Below the pieces are notes generated by a model. It was not told where the DNA came from. It searched no databases and was given only the letters and a program-made list of their open reading frames with translations. Below, in pieces: positions 1-6,113 of a stretch of DNA of 7,626 bases. Source of the stretch: DASTPP01 sp035762175 (GTDB lineage Bacteria > Myxococcota_A > Polyangia > Polyangiales > Polyangiaceae); NCBI GenBank assembly GCA_035762175.1, contig DASTPP010000179.1:1-7626 (forward strand), written 5' to 3'. The number at the start of each line of letters is the position of its first letter. The first letter of the stretch is position 1. The position numbers and the translations under genes are program-made.

Positions 1-60
1 CCCCGCCCCCGCCGCCCGCGCCGCCCGCAGCCCCGCCCCCGCCGCCCGCGCCGCCTGCGC
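1..60. repeat. 30-bp tandem duplication inside the Gly-rich coding region
   Basis: Positions 1-25 are repeated exactly at 31-55, and the rest of each 30-bp unit is near-identical. On the reverse strand each unit encodes ten residues of Gly/Ala spacer. The array may continue past the left edge. Slipped-strand length change here would alter only spacer length. Confidence 0.7.
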
Positions 61-424
61 CGCCCGCGCCGCCCGCGCCGCCCGCACCACCCACGCCGCC
101 CGCGCCGCCCCCGCCGCCCGCGCCACCCACACCGCCCAAGCCGCCCGTGCCGCCCGCCGCACCTCCCGCGCCGCCCAAGCCGCCCGTGTCGCTGCCCCCC
201 GCGCCGCCCGTGCCACTGCCGCCCGTGCCCGCCGTCGGCGGCCCCGACCCGCCCGAGCCGGCCCCGGGCGCCCCGCCTGCCCCACCGAGCCCGTCGCCGG
301 GCCCCAGCGTGCCGTTGCCGGCGGCGTTGCCCGGACCGCCGAAGATCGATGTCTCCCCGTCTCCGCTACAACCCAAAGCTCCGACGCAGCACAGCAAAAC
401 AAGCGTGAGGGGATACAACCACAT
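1..424 (-). CDS. Glycine-rich lipoprotein, N-terminal part (runs off left edge)
   Basis: The reverse strand from 424 to the left edge is open without a stop. It begins MWLYPLTLVLLCCVGALGCS, a hydrophobic signal segment ending in a plausible lipobox (A-L-G-Cys19), followed by SGDGE. Ser at +2 would suit outer-membrane sorting if the E. coli rule applies. From about residue 29 the chain becomes a spacer of Gly-Gly-X triplets (X mostly Ala, Thr, Val, Leu or Ser), about 110 residues to the edge. Gly-rich linkers after a lipidated Cys are common in myxobacterial surface lipoproteins, where a folded domain usually follows; that domain, if present, is outside the window. A G-run sits 2 nt before the ATG, a poor Shine-Dalgarno. 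An in-frame ATG at 469, directly after a stop, would add 15 residues including a Lys and give a better charged n-region. The proline-rich reading of the opposite strand is a shadow. Function unknown. Confidence 0.8.
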   Translation of the reverse strand, partial: MWLYPLTLVLLCCVGALGCSGDGETSIFGGPGNAAGNGTLGPGDGLGGAGGAPGAGSGGSGPPTAGTGGSGTGGAGGSDTGGLGGAGGAAGGTGGLGGVGGAGGGGGAGGVGGAGGAGGAGGAGGAGGGGGAAGGAGGGGG

Positions 425-832
425 AACCCCCCAGGGTACGTGGCTTTCGTTGGGCTTGGCTACAAGCATTCACAAGAACGCGTCGTTTTCGCCCCGCCCC
501 GCCAGAATCGTCCGCGACCGAAAGTGTGCGTCAGTGCGGGTTAGCACGGCACTCAACCGCCCAAACGGACGAGGGCGGTGCGGCGCCCCCGAGGGAACGC
601 GGGGGCAGCGTTCGCCCCCTCGTGCCGCGCGGCGTCGGGCCGATTCGGAGAGCAAAGGCCGCCCCCCTCGACGGGGGCCGGGCTCCCGCGGGCTCCGCCC
701 CCCAGGCGAGCGAGCGAAGCGGCTCGCGCCGCGGGAGCCCTGCCTCCGGCAGGGCTTTGCGCACCGTTTCCGCGGGCGTTCGCTGCCCCCGCGTTCCCTC
801 GGGGGCGCCGCACCGCCCTCGTCCGCCCGGGT
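425..832. other. Gene-free stretch between two leftward genes
   Basis: This 408-bp stretch separates the methyltransferase stop from the glycine-rich lipoprotein start; both genes read leftward. It should therefore hold the 3' end of the first transcript and the promoter of the second. The part nearest the lipoprotein (about 425-540) is the least GC-rich DNA in this end of the window, as expected for a promoter, but I see no convincing -35/-10 pair. The rest is filled by the inverted-repeat element at 566-825. Open frames through it on both strands give Arg/Pro/Ala-rich shadows. Confidence 0.55.
566..825. repeat. 260-bp nested palindromic element with 45-bp perfect inverted arms (BIME/MITE-like)
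   Basis: Bases 566-610 are the exact reverse complement of 781-825 (45 of 45). After a 2-nt mismatch the pairing continues for 5 bp (613-617 with 774-778). Each arm is itself a hairpin: in the left arm a 7-bp stem 585-591/600-606 closes an 8-nt loop. Inside, 680-691 is the perfect reverse complement of 729-740, and 738-744/748-754 form another tight hairpin. Two REP-like hairpins in opposite orientation around a structured core resemble a BIME; equally it could be a MITE with long terminal inverted repeats. I see no clear target-site duplication and no transposase. The right arm starts 8 bp past the methyltransferase stop codon, so the element may also end that transcript. Confidence 0.75.
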
Positions 833-1552
833 TCAGCGCGCCTTGTGCGCGACGACGATGCGCGCGCGCGCGAGCGGCCCCTCGGCGAAGGGCGCGCTCG
901 CCTCGGGGCGCAGGCCGTGGCACTCGAGCAGTGGGCGCACGTCGGGCCAGAGGAACGTCAGGTAATACATGATAAAAGGCGGCCGGATCAGCGCGTTGCG
1001 CACGCGCATCACGGCGTTGAAGCCCCGCAGCACCCAGTAGCTCGCGCTCGCCGCGCTCGGGCGCTCGGCCGTCGCGAAGACGAAGCGGCCGCCGGGGCGC
1101 AGGGCGCGGGCGACGCCGGCGACGAAGCGGTCTTCGTCCTCGCGCAAGATGTGGCCGAAGGCCCCCGCGCTCACGACGACGTCGAACTCGCCGTCGAAGG
1201 GCAGCGCGAGCGCGTCGCCGCGCACGAGCTCGAGCCTCGCGGGCCCGCCCCCCTCGCCCAGGCGCCGCCGCGCTTCGGCCAGCATGCCCTCGCTCATGTC
1301 GAGCCCCACCGCCCGCTCGCGGCAGAGCGGGCGCAGGCGGCGCAGCACCGCGCCGGTGCCGCAGCAGACGTCGAGCCCGGCGCCGACGCTGCCGGGACCG
1401 CCGATCGCGCTCACCATCGCCTCGACCACCGGCTCCGGCGTGCGGAAGGGGGTGCGGTCGAATTTCGGCGCGATCAGATCGTAGCCCCGTTCGGTCGACG
1501 AGAGCGCCTGCTGCATCAATTCGAAGAAGGTCGGCCCATCGCGGTGGAACAC
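833..1552 (-). CDS. Class I SAM-dependent methyltransferase
   Basis: The product (239 aa from GTG at 1552) is a Rossmann-fold methyltransferase of the Methyltransf_11/25 type. Visible motifs: SAM-binding motif I GLDVCCGTGAVL (residues 59-70), the acidic end of strand 2 in GLDMSEGM (Asp85), the GDALALPF segment (112-119) preceding the FDVVVSAGAFGHI strand (123-135), and the post-motif LRPGGRFVF (151-159). The C-terminal part carries an aromatic stretch (FIMYYLTFLW) that could shape the acceptor pocket. The substrate cannot be told from sequence. I chose GTG1552 because family-like sequence begins at FHRDGPTFFELM; the frame extends to another GTG at 1636, but that extension is Arg-rich and looks like non-coding DNA. 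The Shine-Dalgarno is weak at either start. It is divergent from the Coq4-like gene, 733 bp away. Confidence 0.9.
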   Translation of the reverse strand: MFHRDGPTFFELMQQALSSTERGYDLIAPKFDRTPFRTPEPVVEAMVSAIGGPGSVGAGLDVCCGTGAVLRRLRPLCRERAVGLDMSEGMLAEARRRLGEGGGPARLELVRGDALALPFDGEFDVVVSAGAFGHILREDEDRFVAGVARALRPGGRFVFATAERPSAASASYWVLRGFNAVMRVRNALIRPPFIMYYLTFLWPDVRPLLECHGLRPEASAPFAEGPLARARIVVAHKAR

Positions 1553-1770
1553 GACCCCGAGCGTAGCGCGGGTGTGGGCCGACGCCGACCATGCTCGCCT
1601 GCCCGAACGCCTCATTGTGCGCCTCGGCCGCGGCACTAAGCCTCAGCCCGCCGCGAGCCGGCCGGCGGCCTCGCTCCCGGCCGTCCGAACGCCTGGGCGC
1701 GCGTCATCGGCCCGGACGCGCCCTCCGAGGGGGGCTCGGCCCGCGGCGGCGCGCCCTAGCCTCGCTTCGA

Positions 1771-1822
1771 CGCGGGCGTTCGTCGCTCGGAACGCAGCTC
1801 GGCGCGGGCGTTCGTCGCTCGG
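1771..1822. repeat. 20-bp exact direct repeat, 32-bp period
   Basis: Bases 1771-1790 and 1803-1822 are identical over 20 bp, separated by 12 bp. The shared sequence begins CGCGGGCGTTCG; the same 12 bases occur at 771-782, where the right arm of the palindromic element begins. They may be paired binding sites upstream of the methyltransferase or remnants of the same repeat family. Confidence 0.6.
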
Positions 1823-1878
1823 GGCGAAGGGCTCGAGGGCTCTCGGCGGGTCGAAAACGGCGCCAGACAAAAGGGGAA

Positions 1879-1939
1879 AAGCCCGGAGAAACGATGAGGC
1901 CACCGTCTATTTTGCCTCTTCGTTACGAAGTCCGGGCTT
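1879..1939. ncRNA. Imperfect 61-nt stem-loop in an AT-richer island; possible small RNA or leader element
   Basis: Pairing read directly: 1879-1887 with 1931-1939 (9 bp, perfect), an asymmetric internal loop (2 nt against 6 nt), 1890-1894 with 1920-1924 (5 bp), a T-T mismatch, 1896-1900 with 1914-1918 (5 bp), and a 13-nt loop (1901-1913). In all, 19 base pairs over 61 nt. An alternative local hairpin, CTTCG-TTA-CGAAG (1918-1930), competes with the inner stem, so two exclusive folds are possible. There is no T-run after it on either strand, which argues against a simple intrinsic terminator. It could act as RNA on either strand or as a DNA site. No known family is recognised. Confidence 0.35.
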
Positions 1940-2248
1940 CGACTCCAAGAGTTTGCACCTTCCGTGCCGGGCTCGAGGGCCCAGACGCCGGCACGACCCG
2001 AGCGGCGCGCGGTCGGGCCGCTCCGACCCCTCGGGCGGGTGTACGGCGGCCTGGTATGCCCCCCGCGGTCTCGGCGCCGCCCCGCTCGAGGCCCCGCCGA
2101 CAGGACCCTTGTCGAGGTAGGGCTGCGACACCACATCGCGCCTGCCACCGCGTGGCGCCCCCGCTGACGCGCGCGCCCCCTGCGTCGGCCCTCGGCGGGC
2201 CTTCGCACTGGCGCCGTCAGCCGCCCGAAACCACCGTTTTTTACGGAG

Positions 2249-2273
2249 CCGCGCCCCGCACGGAAGGGCGCGG
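2249..2273 (+). promoter_or_regulatory. Leader hairpin just upstream of the coq4-like start
   Basis: A perfect 8-bp stem (2249-2256 with 2266-2273) with a 9-nt loop ends 12 nt before the ATG at 2286, where a Shine-Dalgarno would be expected. No good ribosome-binding sequence lies between them; the GGAAGGG part of the loop and stem is the nearest purine run and would be partly sequestered. It could modulate translation, but this rests on pairing alone. Confidence 0.35.
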
Positions 2274-2285
2274 AATGACCAAGCC

Positions 2286-2879
2286 ATGAGCCGAGCCGAA
2301 TTGACGCGAGACGCCCCCATCCCCAAAGAGTGGACGGTGCGAGAGGCGCGCGACGCCTACCTCGCCGAAAACCAGTTCACGCTCGAGGCCTACGACGCCC
2401 CGCGCACCGGGGCGGCCTTCCTCGGCTTCGCGTTCTCGGTGCCCAACCCGCCCAAGCACCGCTGGGGCATCATGCTCCACGATCTGCACCACGTGGCGAC
2501 CGGCTACGGCACCGACGTCGCCGGCGAGGGCGAGGTCTCGGCGTGGGAGCTCCGCCGCGGCCTGCGCAACCTCGGCCTCTACGTCGGCAGCCTCGTCGTG
2601 CTCGGCACGATGGCGGGGCTCATGCGCGCGCCCCTGCGCACCCTGCGCGCCTTCCTGGCGTCGGGCGGCGGCCGGGGCTCGCTCTTCGCCGACGTCGACG
2701 AGCGCGCGTACGACGAGCTGCTCGCGCTGAGCGTGGGCGAGCTGCGGGCGCGGCTCGGCATCCCCGAGGGGGGGCTCTCGCGCCACCGGCGGGGGCTGCA
2801 CTCGCTGGTGCGCGAAGGCGGCGCCCCCGGGCAGGTAGAGGCCGGCGGCGACCCGCTGCGGCCGCTAGCGAGCGGCTGA
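2286..2879 (+). CDS. Coq4-family protein (ubiquinone-biosynthesis Coq4-like)
   Basis: The 197-aa product carries the Coq4 signature. At residues 65-81 the sequence HDLHHVATGYGTDVAGE fits the HDxxHx11E metal-binding motif exactly (His65, Asp66, His69, Glu81). It is followed by a mostly helical region with the hydrophobic stretch NLGLYVGSLVVLGTMAGLM and a conserved-looking APLRTLRAF. Eukaryotic COQ4 scaffolds the CoQ complex and has been linked to oxidative removal of the ring C1 carboxyl. Whether this bacterial relative acts on quinones is unknown; Myxococcota mostly use menaquinone, so another lipid-like substrate is possible. Start: ATG2286 is the only sensible one; a tiny frame ATG-ACC-AAG-CCA-TGA overlaps it by ATGA. 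The tail past about residue 165 looks unconserved. Next downstream, 114 bp away on the same strand, is a lipoprotein phosphatase. Confidence 0.85.
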   Translation: MSRAELTRDAPIPKEWTVREARDAYLAENQFTLEAYDAPRTGAAFLGFAFSVPNPPKHRWGIMLHDLHHVATGYGTDVAGEGEVSAWELRRGLRNLGLYVGSLVVLGTMAGLMRAPLRTLRAFLASGGGRGSLFADVDERAYDELLALSVGELRARLGIPEGGLSRHRRGLHSLVREGGAPGQVEAGGDPLRPLASG

Positions 2880-2921
2880 CGCGCGCGGGCGCCCCGTGGC
2901 GAGCCGAGCCGCCGCCTCGTG

Positions 2922-2947
2922 GGCCCGGGCCGCGCCGGACCCGGGCC
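2922..2947 (+). terminator. GC-rich hairpin between coq4-like and phosphatase genes
   Basis: An 8-bp perfect stem (2922-2929 with 2940-2947) with a 10-nt loop lies 43 nt past the coq4-like stop and 47 nt before the phosphatase start. There is no T-tract, so it would be at most a weak or Rho-assisted terminator or an attenuating structure. The pairing is exact; the role is inferred. Confidence 0.35.
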
Positions 2948-2993
2948 AGAAGCGCTCGGACAACCCGGAGCGGAACCGGGGTAGAGTGCCGCC

Positions 2994-4073
2994 GTGCTCC
3001 CCCCGCTTGGTGCTTCGACGTCCGTCCGGCGCTTCGGCCTCGCGACGCTCACGGCCTCGTCGGCCCTCGCCTGCGATCAGAAGGCGCCCGAGCCCGCCGC
3101 CGCGCGCCCCACCGCCACCCTGGCCGCGCCCTCGGCGCCGCCGACCCCGGTGACGCTCTCGGCGCAGCTCGCGCGGCCCGCCCCCGAGCGGCTCGTCGCG
3201 TTCGGCGACGTGCACGGCGACATCGAGGCGGCGCGGCGGGTGCTGCGCCTGGCCGGCGCGATCGACGAGCGCGACCGCTGGGCCGGCGGCAAGCTCGTCG
3301 TCGTGCAGACGGGCGACCTCATCGACCGGGGCGACGGCGACCGGGCGGTGCTCGATCTGGTCGATCGACTCGTCGGCGAGGCCAAGGCGGCGGGCGGCGA
3401 GTTCATCTCGGTGCTCGGCAACCACGAGCTCATGAACGTCGCGCTCGACTTCCGGTACGTCACGCCCGGCGGCTTCTCGGCCTTCGCCGACGCCACCCCC
3501 GGCGCGAGCTCGGCCCGCGCCGCCGCCACCGCCGCCCCCTCGGCCGGACGCGCCACCGCCGCCCCCTCGGCCGGACGCGCCGCCCCCGCCTCGTCGGCCG
3601 AGGCCGAGCGCGGCCGCGCCGCCGCCTTCCGCCCGGGCGGCCCCTACGCCCTGCGCTTCGGCGACAAGCCGCTCTTCGTCAAGGTCGGCGACAGCGTGTT
3701 CGTGCACGGCGGCGTCCTGCCGAAGCATGTCAGCTACGGCCTCGACCGCATGAACGACGAGGTGCACGCCTGGGTGCTCGGCCGCCGCCCCGAGCCGCCC
3801 GGCATCGTCACCGCCGAAGACGGCCCGATCTGGACGCGCGCCTACTCGAACCCGGGCCGCGCCGAGGCCTGCTCACAGCTCAGCGAGGCGCTCGCGAGGC
3901 TCGGCGCCAAGCGCATGGTCGTCGGGCACACGGTGCAGCAAGACGGCATCAACGCCGCCTGCGACGGCCGGGTCTGGCGCATCGACGTCGGCCTCTCCCG
4001 CTATTACGGCGGCCCCACCCAGGCCCTCGAGATCGGCCCCGAAGGGCCCAAGGTGCTGCGCCAGGACAAGTGA
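2994..4073 (+). CDS. Lipid-anchored metallophosphatase, Shewanella-like (PPP superfamily)
   Basis: The 359-aa protein has the full set of calcineurin-like metal motifs: GDVHGD (71-76; Asp72, His74), GDLIDRGD (107-114; Asp108, Arg112), GNHE (142-145; Asn143, His144), VHGG (237-240; His238) and GHT (311-313; His312). The GNHELMN...FRYV context and the HGGV block fit the Shewanella-like phosphatase group, whose members remove phosphate from protein Ser/Thr or Tyr. The N-terminus has RR, then a hydrophobic run ending ALA-Cys27, a lipoprotein signal; Asp at +2 would mean inner-membrane retention under the E. coli rule. A Pro/Ala linker (about 30-55) follows. Start is GTG2994, chosen because it gives a complete signal peptide; GGGG 12 nt upstream is a weak Shine-Dalgarno. 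Residues about 168-212 are a low-complexity Ala/Ser/Arg insertion. No catalytic residue is missing. Confidence 0.9.
   Translation: MLPPLGASTSVRRFGLATLTASSALACDQKAPEPAAARPTATLAAPSAPPTPVTLSAQLARPAPERLVAFGDVHGDIEAARRVLRLAGAIDERDRWAGGKLVVVQTGDLIDRGDGDRAVLDLVDRLVGEAKAAGGEFISVLGNHELMNVALDFRYVTPGGFSAFADATPGASSARAAATAAPSAGRATAAPSAGRAAPASSAEAERGRAAAFRPGGPYALRFGDKPLFVKVGDSVFVHGGVLPKHVSYGLDRMNDEVHAWVLGRRPEPPGIVTAEDGPIWTRAYSNPGRAEACSQLSEALARLGAKRMVVGHTVQQDGINAACDGRVWRIDVGLSRYYGGPTQALEIGPEGPKVLRQDK
3525..3578 (+). repeat. In-frame 27-bp tandem duplication in the phosphatase gene
   Basis: Bases 3525-3551 and 3552-3578 are identical over 27 bp and in frame, encoding ATAAPSAGR twice (residues 178-195). They fall in the low-complexity insertion between the GNHE and HGGV motifs, a surface loop in this fold. 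Being a multiple of three, a change of copy number would keep the enzyme in frame. Confidence 0.9.
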
Positions 4074-4098
4074 GCGAAGCGGGCAGGGCGCAGGCCCA

Positions 4099-4232
4099 CC
4101 GCCCGACCCGCCACGCAGCGCCGCCCGACCGAGCCCGCCGCCCGACCCGCGACGCCGCCCGACCGAGCCCGCCGCCCGGCACGCGGTGCCGGTCGACCCA
4201 ACCCGACGCCCGACCCGCGACGCGGCGCCGCC
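4099..4232. repeat. Degenerate ~35-bp tandem repeats between convergent genes
   Basis: Between the phosphatase stop and the SseB-like stop, units starting CCGCCCGACCCG recur at about 4099 and 4138, and degenerate copies follow to about 4232; the block CCGCCCGACCGAGCCCG occurs twice exactly. The unit is about 34-39 bp. The gap holds no gene. As the only DNA between two convergent stops it should also contain the terminators. Confidence 0.55.
4176..4192. terminator. Hairpin in the convergent gap, possible bidirectional terminator
   Basis: A 6-bp perfect stem CCGGCA/TGCCGG encloses a 5-nt loop (4182-4186). It sits 102 nt past the phosphatase stop and 43 nt past the SseB-like stop, reading from each side. 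Neither strand has a T-tract, so termination here is inferred from position only. Confidence 0.3.
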
Positions 4233-4235
4233 CGC

Positions 4236-4712
4236 TCAGGACGTGGTGCGCCGCCAGGAGGGCGGCTCGATCTTCTTCGGGGCCGGGCAGCGCTCGAGCA
4301 GCTTCGGCAAGAGCTCGCGGGCGAGCGCGACCGAGCGGTCGCTGCGCGCGCTGTTGACCATGATGCCGCTGCAGGCCTCGTTGGCCAGCGCGATGGTGAG
4401 CAGCGTGTGGGCGTCGACCTCGGCGTTGAAGCGGCTCGCGTAGCGCCCAGAGTAGGCCGCCCGGTCGGCGCAGGCGACCAGCATGCTCGCCCCCCCGGGC
4501 AGGTTGACCATCGCGCACGCGACCTGCCCCTCGCGCGCCACGAAGGGCTCGCCCGGCCTCGCCCGCTCGAGCTTGCCGGCCACGATCACCCCGAAGCGCG
4601 CGCCGACGAAGGCGTCGAGAAAGCGCCGAAAGCTCTCGGACTCGGCCGCCCCGTCTTGTTGCTCGAGGCAGCCCTCGATAAGGTCAGAGATCGGCGTCGC
4701 GCGCTCGGCCAT
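4236..4712 (-). CDS. SseB-domain-like protein
   Basis: The product is 158 aa from ATG4712. That start has a Shine-Dalgarno (AAGGTGGGG) a few bases upstream; the frame continues to 4838, but the extra 42 residues are Arg-rich and look non-coding. The fold pattern suggests the SseB N-terminal domain: a helical start (FRRFLDAFVGARFGVIV, 28-44), a strand with VACAMVNLPGGASMLVACADR (64-84), then HTLLTIALANEACSGIMVNSARSD (102-125) and a terminal helix (VALARELLPKLLE, 128-140). The GIMVNSARSD block resembles the 'G-hydrophobic-hydrophobic-N-P' turn of SseB proteins, with Ser in place of Pro. Family members are poorly characterised and linked to type VII or other secretion and enhanced serine sensitivity in different contexts. 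No signal peptide or membrane segment, so probably cytoplasmic. Family assignment is from pattern only. Confidence 0.7.
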   Translation of the reverse strand: MAERATPISDLIEGCLEQQDGAAESESFRRFLDAFVGARFGVIVAGKLERARPGEPFVAREGQVACAMVNLPGGASMLVACADRAAYSGRYASRFNAEVDAHTLLTIALANEACSGIMVNSARSDRSVALARELLPKLLERCPAPKKIEPPSWRRTTS

Positions 4713-4823
4713 GCCCCACCTTACCACGCGCGCGCCCGCCCCGGGGCGCCATCGCGGCGCGGGGCGGCAGCTCAGCGCAGCGAGAGAACGGCCCCCGCGC
4801 GAGCGCAGCCGGGGCGGCATGAG

Positions 4824-4857
4824 CCGACCCCGGCGCACCTGCCGAGCGCCGGGTCGG
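4824..4857 (-). terminator. Strong hairpin downstream of the TSP3 lipoprotein gene
   Basis: A 12-bp stem (4824-4836 with 4846-4857, one bulged C) with a 9-nt loop lies 38 nt past the leftward stop at 4896. The following bases on the reverse strand are not T-rich, so it would be a non-canonical terminator. It probably separates this transcript from the SseB-like gene, which has its own Shine-Dalgarno. Confidence 0.45.
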
Positions 4858-4895
4858 TCACGAGACTCCGCTCACGTCAGGGGCCGGGCTAAGCC

Positions 4896-5672
<777 letters not shown>

Positions 5673-5746
5673 GGTGATCTTTCTCCTTTGGCGAGCCGGG
5701 TCGCCGTCGAGAAACGATTACTTTGGGGGGGAGAAACGCCCGGGCC

Positions 5747-5764
5747 CGGCGACCCCCGTCGCCG
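5747..5764 (-). promoter_or_regulatory. Hairpin upstream of the TSP3 lipoprotein
   Basis: A perfect 7-bp stem (5747-5753 with 5758-5764) with a CCCC loop lies 75 nt upstream of the ATG at 5672, in the presumed promoter or leader region. It may be a protein-binding palindrome or an RNA hairpin. Nothing beyond the symmetry supports a role. Confidence 0.25.
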
Positions 5765-5896
5765 TCCTCGCGCGCTCTTGTCCCTCCTGTGACCCGAGTC
5801 GCCTGACCTGATCAGTAAAATCACTCGCCCCTTCACCGCCGCCCCCAGACCCCTTTTTTTCGGCCCGACGGCGATCGCCCCGGCCCCCGGAGGCCG

Positions 5897-6112
5897 CCCC
5901 GCTCGGCGGCCGAGGCTCGGGCGGGCCCACCCGCTGGCCGGGGGCCCCGCGAAGGCAACCCCGCCCGGCGGCCGAGGCCCGGGCGAGCCCAACCGCTGGC
6001 CGGGGGCTCCCGCGGGGCAAGCCCGCTCGCCAGCGGGGGCCCGGGCGATTGGCCCGCTCGCCGGCCGGGGCCCGGGCGATTGGCCCGCTCGCCGGCCGAG
6101 GCCCTCGGGCGG
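5897..6112. repeat. Degenerate 31-bp tandem array, about 7 units
   Basis: Three adjacent 31-bp units, 6021-6051, 6052-6082 and 6083-6112, share GCCCGCTCGCC at the start and CCGGGCGATTG at the end (the third diverges near its end). To the left two 62-bp units, 5897-5958 and 5959-6020, are near copies of each other. Their first halves align with the 31-bp unit at most positions, and their second halves align with small gaps. The array thus looks like about seven 31-bp units (216 bp) of which some duplicated as pairs. It ends 1 bp before the Mpo1-like stop codon. There are no spacers, so it is not a CRISPR array. Confidence 0.8.
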
Positions 6113-6113
6113 C

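Larger units (their letters stand above)
1553..2285. other. 733-bp divergent intergenic region
   Basis: This stretch lies between the starts of the leftward methyltransferase and the rightward Coq4-like gene, so it should contain both promoters. Long open frames on both strands give only Arg/Ala/Gly/Pro-rich products with no family resemblance, so I call no gene. It holds a 20-bp direct repeat (1771-1790 and 1803-1822), a 12-bp direct repeat (1829-1840 and 1969-1980), an imperfect 61-nt stem-loop at 1879-1939 within a locally AT-richer island (about 1850-1960), and a hairpin just before the coq4-like ATG. No tRNA or recognised riboswitch was found. Confidence 0.6.
5673..6113. other. 441-bp gene-free stretch with promoter of the TSP3 gene and a tandem array
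   Basis: Both flanking genes read leftward. The part near the TSP3 lipoprotein (5673-5870) includes an AT-richer patch around 5808-5826, a candidate promoter location for the lipoprotein although I cannot fit a -35/-10 pair, a leader hairpin, and a run of seven T at 5854-5860 with no hairpin before it. The remainder, 5897-6112, is a degenerate tandem array. Open frames through it are repeat-driven Pro/Gly/Arg sequences and are not called as genes. Confidence 0.55.

Noticed and set aside
147..965. A rightward Pro/Ala-rich frame starting with PPAAPPAPPKPP
   Set aside because: It is antisense to the Gly-rich lipoprotein and then runs through the palindromic element and the 3' end of the methyltransferase gene. 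It has no recognisable domain.
531..1592. A 353-codon leftward frame over the methyltransferase gene
   Set aside because: It is the same strand in a different frame from the methyltransferase, Arg-rich, without motifs. Its tail simply reads through the inverted-repeat element.
2275..2289. Four-residue leader peptide (MTKP) overlapping the coq4-like start by ATGA
   Set aside because: It is too short to tell from chance and has no clear ribosome-binding site of its own. Noted only as possible coupling.
1907..2326. A leftward 139-codon frame in the large divergent intergenic region
   Set aside because: It overlaps the start of the coq4-like gene on the opposite strand, lacks any family resemblance and has a composition typical of random GC-rich DNA.
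2330..4357. A 675-codon rightward open frame across the coq4-like and phosphatase genes
   Set aside because: It is an Arg/Pro/Ala-rich out-of-frame reading of two genes that carry intact family motifs in their own frames. Long shadows are expected at this GC content.
5854..5860. Run of seven T as an intrinsic terminator on the forward strand
   Set aside because: No stable GC hairpin lies directly before it, and no rightward gene is upstream to be terminated.
5897..6112. Possible CRISPR array because of ~31-bp repeats
   Set aside because: Units are contiguous with no unique spacers, they are degenerate, and no cas gene is nearby.
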